The position numbers and the translations under genes were made by a program. The notes under the pieces were generated by a model, which made no database searches, had not been told where the DNA came from, and saw only the letters and a program-made list of their open reading frames with translations. Below are positions 10,817-22,550 of a DNA stretch of 64,000 nucleotides, in pieces. The DNA lies in assembly GCA_028753945.1 (NCBI GenBank), contig JAPNXP010000002.1, positions 3,906,001 to 3,970,000 of the forward strand. The letters run 5' to 3'. Every line of letters begins with the position of its first letter. The stretch's first letter is position 1. The DNA is from Hexactinellida sp. DTS-2022 (taxonomy: Eukaryota > Porifera > Hexactinellida).

Positions 10817-11914
10817 GGCTAAATGTCCCCGGTGTTTTCCAATGGTCCGATTGATTGTAGCGTATTTTATATGTATAGATTATTGTATTAGCTATCTACT
10901 GAAAAAAAGAAATCGACTCTAGCTCTTATACTTTTCTTAATATATAATTATTTGTGAAACTGGAACTATTAACACGATTAATGCATGTCAGTTAATTGAA
11001 AATTCGGTTGGTCATTCAGCTATATGTCCAGAAGACCAATATTATGCTTCTAGAATACCTCTGTTATTTAGATCAATGTAATAGAAGTATATTAACAAAA
11101 GAGAGTAAGTGTCTTGCTCGTATACTTTTCTTAATATAGCCAAATATATGAAACTGGAATTTATACATATTTGATAGACCACCCATGGAGATTTGAGTCT
11201 CGAATTTGCTTAGTACTAGATGGCTCCATGCTTTGATATCAACATTATTTGACTATAGAGCATGCATCAGCATTGTTTTGAGTAGGGACACGTGAACTTG
11301 TATAAGTGATTACAACTTTCATTTCTATGTTAGAGCAATGACCAAGCATAATTTTTGGTGAATTGTTGATATACCAAAAATTATGCTCGGTCATTGCTCT
11401 AACATAGAAATCAAAGTTTAAATCAACTATACAAGTTCACGTGTACCTACTCAAAACAATGCTGATGCATGCTCTATAGTCAAATAATGTTGATATCAAA
11501 GCATGGAGCCATCTAGTACTAAGCAAATTCGAGACTCAAATCTCCATGGGTGGTCTATCAAATATGTATAAATTCCAGTTTCATATATTTGGCTATATTA
11601 AGAAAAGTATACGAGCTAGACACTTACTCTCTTTTGTTAATATACTTCTATTACATTGATCTAAATAACAGAGGTATTCTAGAAGCATAATATTAGTCTT
11701 CTGGCCATATAGGTGAATGACCATCCAAATATCCAATTAACTGATAACATTAATCGTATTTATAGTTCCAGTTTCACAAATAATTGTATATTAAGAAAAG
11801 TATAAGAGCTAGAGTCGATTTTTTTTTTTCAGTAGATAGCTAATACATTAATCTATACTAATAAAATAAGCTACAATCAATCGGACCTTTGGAAAACACC
11901 GGGGACATTTAGCC
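10817..11914. mobile_element. Foldback element, 4-bp TSD
   Basis: The arms are reverse complements over about 520 bp each, from GGCTAAATGTCCCCGGTGTT at 10817 to its complement at 11914, with the turn near 11345-11375 (gcataatttttggtgaa against taccaaaaattatgc). TTAT at 10813-10816 is repeated at 11915-11918. There are no genes. It is similar in size and design to the element at 4105-5174 but has different sequence. Confidence 0.8.
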
Positions 11915-12117
11915 TTATCATGTTTTTCTACTAGATATATCTATGGCTTATAATACATAGCAACTCTATATATGTTTTCATTGAATATAGGCAAGTTTAA
12001 GAATGAAATCAATGATGTTAGTTATTTTTCATATACTATACAGTAAGGTAAAGGAACTGATATACTAATTGAATTGACATCGTAAAGGTATTGATTTTAC
12101 CCATGACGTCACAGTCC

Positions 12118-12333
12118 TGACTAGTCGTAGGTAGCGTTAATGTATAAGCTAGAGCTCAGCTCTAGTAGAGTTCAGATTCTAGTATGTGTATTCAAGCACT
12201 GAGAAAGGTCAATTCTTCCCAGAGTTTGAAATTGACCTTTAGAAAGTAAGGCTGGGCCTACCAAGCTTGTAGTTGCTTGGTAGGTCCTATTTTGGGACGG
12301 TGCTTAGTCATGAGAAGTCGTAGGTAGCGTTAA
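12118..12333. repeat. piggyBac-derived fragment between CGTAGGTAGCG repeats
   Basis: TCGTAGGTAGCGTTAA occurs at 12125-12140 and again at 12318-12333. Between them, 12265-12306 is identical over 42 bases to 18835-18876 inside the piggyBac transposase relic. This looks like a deletion derivative or captured fragment of a piggyBac element. Confidence 0.6.
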
Positions 12334-12559
12334 TTTGATATTTCACATGACCCTATTTGGAAGATTTTTTCCATAGCAACGCTTTGAATGTATCAGGAAT
12401 GTGTCAAAAATCCTTTCTCCAATTGTGTCCTTACCCAATCGAGTGACCCCTCTTTCGACTCCACTCAACTACCTGAGTATAATTATACACATACCGACCC
12501 TGTAAAACGTGATTAAATAAAATTATTCGAGATCTACCATGATTTACCATAAATGTCGA

Positions 12560-12679
12560 ATGATTTTATTGTTAGATACTATAGCCCTTCAACCTTTGGA
12601 AGCGTTACTTTCGGTTGAACGGTCCTTTGCAGATGTTAACAATTTAGATAAGAAGTTAATTATCTATTCACTGGATTAG
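12560..12679 (+). pseudogene. Possible hAT C-terminal (dimerisation) fragment
   Basis: A 39-codon open frame reads LEALLSVERSFADVNNLDKK, resembling the SxERxFS-type start of the hAT C-terminal dimerisation region. Nothing recognisable flanks it. The similarity is short, so chance is possible. Confidence 0.3.
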
Positions 12680-14125
12680 TAGTTTACCTAGGGCCTTTAG
12701 GAATATACCCCAGAAACATTATTGTACGATAGCAGGTTTTGATAAATCTGCAGATTCAATAATCCAGTCCTCATCAAACTTACTTTTGCTCCCATTTTAG
12801 CATCTTTTAAAGTTTCCTCCTCTGATAACTAGTTATTTGTTTCAATTGGCAAATTTTCATTTGTATTTCATATTAGATTGAGATTATCTATTTTTCTCTT
12901 GCATATCTTCATGGTTTGCATTAATTCAAAGTAGTATTTTCGTACACATTTTTGTGACTTGCCAACAATACAAGACCAGTGGTCCCAATTATCCAATTCT
13001 CGCATCCAATCAATTGTTCCTGTGCTCTGTGCGGCGGAGAGGACAAGTTTCATCAAACTCGTGAAAATAGTTTCATTCAAGTAACGGGGAATTCTCTAAT
13101 CGCACCTTAAACAACAATTGAGTTAGGAGGATCTCATCGTTATTGCGAGGCAAATTATTTTTTCTTCTCTCCACGAGCTGTTCAAAGGTCAATCTTTTTC
13201 ATAGGAATTCCCACGGAGAAATATTCATACTATCGAAAAGACCAACAATATGCTATAATTCAGCACACAGTTCACCCAATCCTACTATACTTCCTGAACT
13301 AGTGATGTATCAAAGAGTCATTTGTTGAACTTGTTTATTTTCTATTGTTTGTATATATTCATAGTTGACCTGAATATTGGTTGCAGTTATTATATTATCA
13401 GCGTGTAATGTTGTTATGTTATATATATTATATACTGAACATAAGTATACCTCTCCGTTTGATTGACATGTTGAGAATTAGGTTTATTTTAGGAATACAG
13501 TAGTAGAATCAATACAAATACCAATTATATTTTTGGATATAATATAGTGGGATAGAAAAATTATCATTCTACAGGAGACCGTTGTCTGCACTACTTTCAG
13601 CAGAATTGTAACACATTTCTTACCCTATTTACAACTGTGTTCGAGCTATACCTTTTTCGAATTTATCTGCAATTCAGTTTACTTCATGGAGATGAACTGA
13701 TGAGAAAAGTATGAGTCAGAAATTCAAAATAATAGCTTGGTTGCATATTTTGTCCCAATGTTAATTTTATTATTTGGCTCAGGTAGTAAAGCAGTCTATT
13801 GTAAGATTGCGTCATAGTCACTGTCCTATTCAGTGTTAGACATCATACCTCACCTTGTCTCAAATATGGGGTACATGTCCTCCCTAAATTGTTGCTCATG
13901 GTAACAACTCTTGTCTAGTCTTAGAATGTATAATTTGTTGTTAATTTTCTCCGAGTTAATTTAAATAAGAGCACTAATCATTTCTGAGAGGTTGAGTCCA
14001 GAAGAGGAGTGCTCTCGCTCCTGAATTCAACTGCCTTATTGGTAAGAACCACCTGGCTTAGCTGTGACCTGAATTAATGTGAACACATTGACGTAGAGCT
14101 GTCTCCTTGATTTCTGATCGGCACT
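12680..14125. other. Non-coding stretch
   Basis: No gene I can support. Short frames at 12868-13080 (minus) and 13143-13328 (plus) show no recognisable motif. Confidence 0.5.
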
Positions 14126-14133
14126 GCACTGTC

Positions 14134-14385
14134 ATACTTGCCAACCTATAGCAAGTCTTTGGCGGGACAGAGGAATGAATTTTGGCGGGACATGGCGGAC
14201 AAAGTACATTAGTACATAAATAAGTGAAGTTGTATTACTATTACTAGTTAGTAATAATTCATATACTATATATTATATAATTAGAGTTCAAAATAGTCCT
14301 AATAATTGTAATAATTTGATTATCAACCTTGCTCCAATTGCATAAAACGAGACGTCCCGTCTAAAGCGGGACGGTTGGCAAGTAT
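14134..14385. mobile_element. MITE, ATACTTGCCAACC termini (nest level 1)
   Basis: Inverted termini ATACTTGCCAACC and GGTTGGCAAGTAT. The 8-bp duplication is GCACTGTC (14126-14133) against GCACTGTG, the right copy being split by the next element: GCAC at 14386-14389 and TGTG at 16205-16208. It contains hairpins with ggcgggac. hAT-type by duplication length. Confidence 0.75.
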
Positions 14386-14688
14386 GCACCATAGGCGTCG
14401 TTGCAGGGGGGGCGGGGGTGCAGTATAGGTCTCGCCCCCCCCCCAAGATTTCGCATACATGCCAACCTATTTGAGTCATATCCCTGTACAGGGCTCCAAT
14501 TTTCCCCTGTACAATGGCCAAAATCCCTGTACACCCTCAAAAGTTTCTCGCTCGCTGCGCTCGCTCGTCAAAGGAATTACTATACACTTGCATTGATAAA
14601 TTAGTACTTGGAAAGGAGAAAACATTGAATTCTATATTGTACAGGGAATCCCTGCACGCTTGAATATATATATATATATATATATATA

Positions 14689-15742
14689 CATAGGCGTAAA
14701 GTTTGCCAATGTGGGGGTGGGGCCGGCCCCCCCCAATAGTTGAAGATGGGGGTGCCGCCCCCCCACTTAGTAAGCTAGGAAATATTGTCCGAAGTGTTTT
14801 TTGCAATAATGATTCAAACAGTCTTTTATTGTTAAGGTTAAATTACCCCACGTGAATGAAAGTTCTTGTATTAATCTGTAATTGTGAGAAATATATACCT
14901 ATACGATACAAATCAATAAACCAAAAAGAAAATGTCGCTATTTATTATACTTTTTATTTTTTGTCGGTTTCAAAATTTGGCTAATACAAATCTCCCATAG
15001 GGCGATTTCCAAAAGTGGTGGTCGATATTATGCGGTAATTTGGCAATGCAATTATCAATGTTTGTCATCAGAATCAATATTTAAAGATTATAAGCGTACG
15101 GAGTAGGTAGACGGTTTACATTTTTGAATTATGACTTGGAATTTTTTTTATCAAGCATTTTATCAAATTTCGCATGAAAAGATGACCTTTTTATTCATTT
15201 TTTGGTTTCAAAAGGTCGCAATATTTTTTATTTAGATCTTATCAAAATTCTAAACCATTCACCAACCGCCCATAACGATGATCTTTCTGATAGATCACAC
15301 AGTACAGGTCTTTAGCAAATAATGATCTTGCAAACTACACACTTATCAGGTGGAGTCTAAAAAATCCCCCTATGGGACTTTTGTATTAGCATAATACTGC
15401 AAGCCCAATAATTTCGAATTTATAGAAGATAATTAGATTTCCTTTTCAGTTTCGATATAGCTATAATCTCTTCCATCATATATGTGAAATTCAAACTCCC
15501 ACCTTCAAAACTAAATTCATGTGTTTTTTGGGTGAATCTGCCGTAATTTAACCTTAATACAGTAGATGTCGGATATAAGCACCTCGTCGGGAACTGCTTT
15601 GAATGTGCTTATAACCGACATATTCTTATAACCAACATAAATTTTATAGGGGTACCGTTATACCGTAATAGCAACCGTTTTTTGAGGTAGAGATTGCCCC
15701 CCCCCCACTTTGTAAAAATACCCCCAAAACTTTACGCCTATG
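14689..15742. mobile_element. hAT-type element, CATAGGCGTAAAG termini (nest level 4)
   Basis: Left CATAGGCGTAAAGTTT, right AAACTTTACGCCTATG, inserted in a TA microsatellite so that tatatata flanks both sides. G-run and C-run subterminal regions resemble level 2. It contains the TTAA element and, to its right, an acagtagatgtcggatataa segment resembling a pogo-type end. Confidence 0.7.
14836..15553 (+). mobile_element. TTAA-flanked MITE, family T1, copy D (nest level 5)
   Basis: Full length, GGTTAAATTAC termini, TTAA at 14832-14835 and 15554-15557. It is nearly identical to copies B and C over shared parts. It is the youngest insertion of the nest by position. Confidence 0.9.
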
Positions 15743-16208
15743 TATATATATATATATATAAACCAGTTATGCCTTTATGTGGTCAATGCAGAATCCTTGG
15801 CAGAATATACTATCCATTCTGTAGACATTTTAGTCATAATTTAACACATAATTAGTAAATTAAAAATCCCTGTACATTGTACAGAACCGCCAAAATGTTT
15901 GAATCCCTATACTGTACAGGGATACCCTGTACGGTTTGCAGGTATGATTTCGTCCCCTAAGCTGGCGTTTGTCTTGAAAATTAGTTGAAACAGTGGAAGA
16001 TAACAGGTTTTTAATTTGCCCTAAATTTCAAGAAGCATAAAGCTTTCTCAGTAAATTTACATCTCACTAACGTTATTTATTTAAAAATTATATGTGATTT
16101 TTGCGTATTAATTGCAAAATAAAATAAATGTCTTTTAAATGTTTTCTGGCTGCCCCCCCCAGATTTTCAGAAAAATTGCAAAGTTCGACGCCTATGGTAT
16201 GCACTGTG

Positions 16209-16979
16209 TACTTTCAAGTCTCAATAGTTTTCCCACAGAGTCCATTCAGTCGTGACACACCTGACAGTTTATCATCCCTCATGGCAGGATTGTTTGTAAG
16301 TAAGTACCATTCTTTTAATACTCTCTCAGAGACATAAACCCAACTTTCCTACTAATCTACTCGCACCCTTGTTTAATTTACTCAAATAAGTTCCTTGTAG
16401 TCAATGTGAATTCAGGTGTACTACTTAGATAAGTCTGTTTTTAGTGGCATTATTTGATTGATCTCTCCACTGATATGATTGTTACGATTGTGTGCGTACA
16501 TACTTAAAATGAGTATTTTCCTATCTCTAGTATCGCTAACCATTTTGTGCAATAGATTATCTGTAAAGGTGTATTCGTGGGCGCTCCATCATAGCTAGGA
16601 TTTCGCCATAAAGTTTAAAATATTCCCTATTCATTCATCCATACTTGTGTATGATCTTAACTTCCGAACGAATAACATTTGTCTTCCTTACAATATTTGT
16701 ACATTATAATCAATTTACTGCAAACCTACCAGCTGATTATCAAGTATATATGGAATATCTTGCGCAAAAATACAATATATTTTAGTATAATAATGAAACA
16801 ATACATCCTCGCTAATCCGAACCTCGCATTCCTGAACAGGAGATCCCAAAATATTTTCAGTCCAAAAGTGTTGGAAAAAATCGTAATATCTGCATATTTA
16901 CATTGGAATTACACAAAAATAAGTTTCAGACAAATATTTTGGTAATATACTACATGTTTTGCTTGGATAAATAAGATTT
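16209..16979. other. Non-coding stretch
   Basis: No gene I can support. The open frame at 16679-16945 lacks any recognisable motif. Confidence 0.45.
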
Positions 16980-17122
16980 GGACAAGTTTGGTTCGGATTA
17001 TCGGGGTCTCATTTATAGATCCCTATAGAAAATGTATGAGTTCACTAACCGAAGGAATTGACTAATCGGAACAGAATTTTTTGTATCGGAACACATCTGT
17101 TCGGATTAGAGGGGATGTACTG
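16980..17122 (-). repeat. pogo/Tigger-like terminal fragment
   Basis: Ends with the complement of CAGTACATCCCCTCTAATCC, followed by TA (17123-17124). Variants of ttcggattannggg recur inside. The left partner was not found. Confidence 0.5.
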
Positions 17123-17123
17123 T

Positions 17124-17160
17124 AATAATAATAATAATTATTATTATTATTAATTTTATT
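17124..17160. repeat. TAA/TTA microsatellite
   Basis: A run of ataataata turning into ttattatta, forming a short palindrome beside the pogo-like end. Confidence 0.9.
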
Positions 17161-17215
17161 ATTATTTTTATTATAAAAATATTGGTAATAATATCTATGC
17201 TAATAGCTACATGTA

Positions 17216-17780
17216 CACTAACCGGCCAAAAGTATTTGAACAGCAATATTTTGTATTCAGACATTTGAGTTTACACCAGCATTATAACAATAGTAGATTC
17301 TACAAAATGGAATATTTACATGAAACGATATGTAAAGTATATTAAAACATCAAAATTTTCGAATTCAAATTTTTATGGAGGCTTTAAACTCATTAAATAT
17401 ATAATTAGCTCATTAAATAATTAATTTGTGATAATTAAGATGCAATGTTAATATATAAATTCCGAAAGCAGATTTGAATTCCACATAGTTAAATTACTCT
17501 AAGTGCATAATTTCAAATCAATCCAAATATTTTCTACTAAGATACAGCCACATTTCAATTTGTGCCACTTATGCCACAAGTGGCACGTGGCAGAAACACT
17601 TATGCCACTTGGTGAATATTTTCTAAATTTAATTGAAATCACAATATTTTCATATGTATATCTATAATAAGTTATTTATAGTCATTTCAGAGTAGTTTAG
17701 ATAGCCGTTAATAAGTTACCGGAATACTATTGTGTGAGCATAAAAATCCCTATTGTTCAAATACTTTTGGCTGGTCAGTG
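17216..17780. mobile_element. Tc1/mariner-type MITE
   Basis: Termini CACTAACCGGCCAAAAGTAT and the complement of CACTGACCAGCCAAAAGTAT, both continuing into TTGAACA. TA dinucleotides flank it (17214-17215 and 17781-17782). There is no transposase. A related single end lies at 51041. Confidence 0.9.
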
Positions 17781-18033
17781 TATATTATTATTAACTACTG
17801 CTGCGACTGATGCATATTGTCATGTTCTGAATCTGAAGTGTCTGTTACACTCAGTTTCTGTTTCAAATTTGATCGTTTTTATATTCACTAAGAATTTTTA
17901 AGATATCTAATTATAGTATTTTATGCAAAGTATACAGGCTATAAGCTATAATATATATAGTATATATAGTATATGCTATCACTAAGCAAGAATATGCTCT
18001 GGAAACTAAACAGTATATCGATATGATTCACTT

Positions 18034-20760
18034 CTAGAGGTCAGGTGTTTCATTAGCAGAATCTTTTGAATAATCCAGTTGAGTTGGATTGGTGTTTCCA
18101 GCTAGAAGGCATTGTGGATGTGTTTCGAGTTCCATTAGATTATCCTGAAATGTACCTGTTTCGTCTGGAGCATATTGCATCATCAGTTGCTTTATATGTT
18201 CTCTCCCACAATCATAGCAGTAGGTTTGCTTACAGGCTGCGCAAGCTGTCCGACTAGTAACCTTACAGATGGGGCAATTTCCCATCCTGATTTGGCTTTT
18301 GAGGTCAGGCATTTTCACAATTGGTTGCACTTTATGTTGTATAATTGCGTCTATGAACATTCGTGATGGATTGACTGGTTTGACAAATGGTGAATAAAGC
18401 TACCACAGAGGGACAAAATGACATATTCTTTGAACCATGCGAGCGTGTGTTTTCTGTTTGCGGCAGAGTTCCACTGTTGTTTCGTTTGTTTCGAGCATTT
18501 ATAAAGGATGTACGCATTTACGCATGCTGAATCTAGGATATGAAGAAATATCTTGATATAACCGCGTTTAGATGTGAGCGGAATGGAATGATGTCCCACG
18601 AGGCGGTCATGTTAATCCACTCCTCCCATGCGGTAATTATAAGCCTTGAGTATTGGCGTGCTTGGTATGTGCTGTCTTGTGTACTGTTTGTTGGCGTCAC
18701 GAATGTTTTTTTGGTGGAATTGTTGGCTGGGCGAGGTTGGAATGGCCGGAATACAGTTTGTGTTGAATATGACTTGCTTATCCGCGGTGCGATATTTCTT
18801 GTCCATCCAGACGAGAAGACAGACTGGTTCAGTGGCTTGTAGTTGCTTGGTAGGTCCTATTTTGGGACGGTGCTTAAATTTAGCCTGACACATGAACCAT
18901 TTATATGCCCAAGTGGTGACGAGATATTGCAAATCAGATGGCAGTTGTGTGAGAGTTGAAGTGTCGACCATTCCAGTTTTAAGTGACCTTAGATAGGCAG
19001 CCAGATCAAGATGCAAAAAGAATCTATCACAATAAATGATGTGATGTTTGTCCAGGTATGGGTTGGCTAACTGCAGCACCACGTCAAGGCCACCTACAGA
19101 TTCAACAGTGGAGCTAAGTAAAGGTCCTGGGCAAGACTGTATCCACAACAAGCGCAACAGATGGAGCATAGTTTTATACAATATTTGTTTGGCTTCGCTT
19201 TGATATACTGACGCAGCACAATCCTGCCATAGAACTTGACCATGATATCGTCAATGGAGAGTGACCTAGCCGGTTGGAGGAGATTTTAAGAGTTTGTATT
19301 GAGAGCGGTAAGTAGTATGCCAAGTTTCGCCTCAAAGCGTTCTGCAGTTGTTAGCGTTGGGTTTATTTCCTCATTGTTAGCGAAGTGCAGCATCGTGAAT
19401 AACTCTTCAAATCGATCACGGGAGGAATGCTGTTTGAAGTATGGTAGGTGGAATATCTTCGAGTCTGCGAAGTAGCAGCGACGATTGGGCAATTGAACAA
19501 GGGATGTCCATAAAATAAGGCCAATGAAGAAACGGATCTCTTCATATGTTGGCTCCTTCCACTCGTATGGTGGTAGATCAAATTTATTTTGCTTCCTGTA
19601 CAACTTAGTCTGATGTAGAATGGTTCGGAACTCATAGGGTCGGAAGATTGCGTCGAAGAATTTGATTGGATCATCACAGTCAAGCAGATGGATGCCTTGA
19701 TCTGAAATAGAGTGCTGCTGTGCTGGAGGAGTAGGATGAAGTTGTTGAGTTGGCTCTAGAATGGCGGGTGGGACCTTTTGGTACTCTGGTATTCTGAGAA
19801 CATTCATTGCATCCTCGTAGGGTTCAGAGTAAAAGGGTAATGCTTCTAGCTCAATTGGGTGCTCAGTGTCAAGAGCATGTTCTGAATCCCATAGTTTCGG
19901 GTAGAATCGTTCTATGGGTGTGTTCATTTTATCCATCCTCCTACGATAGCTTTGTTTCTGAATTTGTTCCGTAGTCTCACGATTGGCTTCGATGGCATAA
20001 ACTTTGAGATCAATGCGTGCGAGTCCTGATGGTGACTGTCTTATCGAATCAGTTTCGAAGACGTGTCGTTTTTCCCAGTCTTTGGATCCTTCAGGATAAT
20101 AAGGGGGTATTGGTATTTTCGGATTAATTTTTGGCATGAATCCCTGTGTTATTTCTGGTGGTGATTGTTGGGTATGTGAATCATCACCTATTTCACCAAT
20201 ATAGAAGATAGTTGTAAAGGTTTCAATGGTTGGGATAATGGATTGTAGCTAAATGATAGGCGTTTGGCTTGCCTGGATACCTGCGAACTGGCTTGTCGTT
20301 TTCCCTTAACCTGTATGGCAGAAGTTTGAACTTGTGACAACGATTTTGTTGTCTGAATAAGGACAGTATGCTTCTTAATGTTTGTGTCAGAATGCTGTGA
20401 TGAAGTGGTTGACTGGATGTGGAGTTGTGGTAACGAGAATGCTAACTGGGTAGATGGACTGGCTAGGGGTGAGTGTATGGTAGAAGCCTCCAGATTGTTT
20501 TGTGAAGAAATGAAGAGTGTGTTGGATGTAGGATCAGGTGTAAAAGAAATTAATGGAGTTTGAAGAAAAACGCACAGTTCGTTATCATCTTCGCTGAACT
20601 CGTCTGAAGCTTCATCATAAGATTGATACTCGTCTTGTAATTGGGTAGGGAGAGGTGTAGAGAGGTCAGCACTGAGTGCATCTTCATCTATTGGAATCTA
20701 CTCCGAGTGTGTCGGCTGTTTGGATTGACTTGCTATCTGTGTGATAGTATTACTATATTT
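18034..20760 (-). pseudogene. piggyBac-type transposase relic
   Basis: DDE transposase of the piggyBac family (DDE_Tnp_1_7 type), inferred to have acted on TTAA targets. An acidic, serine-rich N-terminal region (20697-20188) reads IPIDEDALSADLSTPLPTQL and continues, interrupted upstream by a TAG at 20700-20698. A frameshift near 20190-20250 leads into the next frame (20137-19286) with YEFRTILHQTKLYRKQNK, PTYEEIRFFIGLILWTS and FEELFTMLHFANNEE. Another shift brings SLSIDDIMVKFYGR, holding the first catalytic Asp, at about 19270-19200. Then follow YCDRFFLHLDLAAYL (second Asp), the WMDKKY block and YNYRMGGVD (19181-18612), then RGYIKIFLHILDSACVNAYI (18599-18351). The C-terminus is a cysteine-rich zinc-binding tail, CPICKVT to CYDCGREH (18360-18034). 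Several frameshifts make it non-functional. No matching terminal repeats were found beside it. Confidence 0.88.
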
Positions 20761-20956
20761 GTTTAAACTTTAGCGTGATGTGTAGACTTCGGATTCAAAG
20801 TTTGCTGCAAACTGTTAGCCGACTAACATATATATAGTAGTTGAAGTATCTTTCAGTTATCTACTCGATATGGCGTAGGCATTCCACGAAGACCACTTTT
20901 GGTGTATTTTGTGTATTCTATCTGATTCACTGATTGTAATCACAAATAGTTAACAA

Positions 20957-21270
20957 TGGACACTTTCTACATGAAGTTGACTCTGTGTCTCTTTCTACCA
21001 TTTAGGGTTTATTTTTAGTTTCAATATTCATTTAGTTCTAGTTACAATGGCGTAATAACCACTATATACACTTTCTATATGAAGTTGACTCTGTGTCTCT
21101 TTCTACCAGTTAGAATTTATTTTTAGTTTCATTATTCATTTAGTTCTAGTTACAATGGCGTAATAACTACCACAGACACTTTCTATATGAAGTTGTCTGC
21201 GTATGTTTTTAACATTTTGGTTTATCTTTTTATTTTCAATGTTCATTCTATATTTAGTTCAATAGTGTAA
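20957..21270. repeat. Tandem repeat, ~117-bp unit
   Basis: About 2.7 diverging copies, each containing acactttctayatgaagttg, ctctttctaccant and ttagttctagttacaatggc. It lies upstream of the piggyBac relic. Non-coding. Confidence 0.8.
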
Positions 21271-21493
21271 TATCTCCAGACAACTGCAATTTCGACATTC
21301 ATTGTTGCTGCTGCATCTAGTTTTGGCTCTTTTGCTTTATATTTTGAGTGTGTTAGTTTTTTTCAAGATTTTTCGTTTGAAATTCATTGACAGTATCATA
21401 TATTATATTAGGATATCTCCGGTTAGCAGGCCTCTAATAAGTATTATGCCTGCTTTCCTCTAGAACAGTGGTTCTCAACTTGGGACTCTCGCG

Positions 21494-22429
21494 CATAGGC
21501 GCCGATCTTTGTAGGAGTGAGGTATTTCCCGGGGGGGACAACTTTTTGGACCAAAATTTTTCGACCTTGACCTTGGCCGCCCAAGGTCGAAGGTTGATTA
21601 GAAAGGTCAATTCGTTCCAAGATCGAGCGACTTGATCATTCGGAGGCCAATGATGATGCTTACTAATGGTTTAAACAAATATAGTACATTAAATTTACCA
21701 TAGGCGTCATTAATGGGGGGGCAGGGGGGGCAGGCCTTCCTAGTTTTTAAAACTGGGGGGGCCGAGTATCCCAGGCCCCCCCAGTTTATTAACCTCGATG
21801 TTTCATAGATTGATTCTTTTTTACAATGAATGCGACTATTCATTCTACAGATTCATTCGCAAGGTGTTACAAAAACAAATTGTTAATTTATTGTTAATTG
21901 TGTAGTGATATTAATAATGAGATAATATTAATAATGAAGTATAGAGATAAACCTTTTTTGGCCCCCCCCAGATTTTGAAGGATACCAAAAATATCGACGC
22001 CTATGAAATTTTCAACCTTATGGCATGGGTAATCCTTCACTCAACAGGATGCTAGCACATCAACGACCTTGTAGATCCTAACTCTCCAGAGCCCACCAGG
22101 ATAGGTACATTTACGCGTATGGTAGTGTATAATCTTATATACAATCTTAGTTTTCAAATTGAAAATAGAAGCTATTCGATGTCACTTTGTGAGATCGAGT
22201 AGCTTCTATTATAAATTATATAACAATTACAGATGATGTTAATATATTTACTTTTGCACGAATATAATTGCACAATTTATATACTATGCGTATTCAATTT
22301 TAATAAATTTAGTTTATATATTCCCCCAGTGGACCCCCCCAGTACCCCCAGTGGACCCCCCAGACCCCCCCAGCCTTCCGACCTGGGGGGGTCCAGACCC
22401 CCCCCAGAACCCCAACATCGGCGCCTATG
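21494..22429. mobile_element. hAT-type element, CATAGGCGCCGAT termini (middle)
   Basis: Termini CATAGGCGCCGAT and ATCGGCGCCTATG, with a perfect 8-bp duplication CTCTCGCG at 21486-21493 and 22430-22437. Same terminus family as the elements at 14390 and 14689. The right subterminal region is a C-run with accccccagt variants. A ~22-bp block (tagcttctat) is mirrored around 22170-22210. Confidence 0.92.
21699..22005. mobile_element. hAT-type MITE, CATAGGCGTCATT termini (innermost)
   Basis: Left CATAGGCGTCATTAATGGGG, right CGACGCCTATG, with 8-bp duplication AAATTTAC (21691-21698) against AAATTTTC (22006-22013). G-run and C-run subterminal regions. Confidence 0.82.
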
Positions 22430-22550
22430 CTCTCGCGTAACCTAATCCGATAATAGTGTCATATTATATTACATGTTTTGGGTCGCGATGGATTTTTTAA
22501 AACTACCAGGTTCCGTAAGATTTAAAAGGTTGAGAACTACTGCTCAAGAA

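Larger units (their letters stand above)
14455..15945. mobile_element. MITE, ATACATGCCAACC termini (nest level 3)
   Basis: Termini ATACATGCCAACC and GGTTTGCAGGTAT, related to the level 1 element. The 8-bp duplication is GATTTCGC (14447-14454) against GATTTCGT (15946-15953). Interior repeats of tccctgtacagg lie on both sides, with a ctcgctcgctgcgctcgctc motif near 14548. Confidence 0.75.
14390..16196. mobile_element. hAT-type element, CATAGGCGTCG termini (nest level 2)
   Basis: Left CATAGGCGTCGTTGCAGGGG, right complement ending CGACGCCTATG, with a perfect 8-bp duplication GTATGCAC at 14382-14389 and 16197-16204. The subterminal regions are G-run and C-run. It contains three further nested elements and no transposase of its own. 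Confidence 0.88.
21466..22542. mobile_element. hAT-type element, CAGTGGTTCTCAAC termini (outer of three)
   Basis: Left CAGTGGTTCTCAACTTGGG, right GGTTGAGAACTACTG, a classic hAT terminus. The 8-bp duplication is CTCTAGAA (21458-21465) against CTCAAGAA (22543-22550). Only about 140 bp is its own sequence; the rest is an inserted element. Confidence 0.88.

Noticed and set aside
18034..18360. Stand-alone zinc-finger gene (CPICKVT...CYDCGREH)
   Set aside because: It is the C-terminal cysteine-rich tail of the piggyBac relic in the expected order and strand.
18540..18888. Plus-strand frames over the piggyBac relic
   Set aside because: Antisense shadows of the transposase coding sequence.
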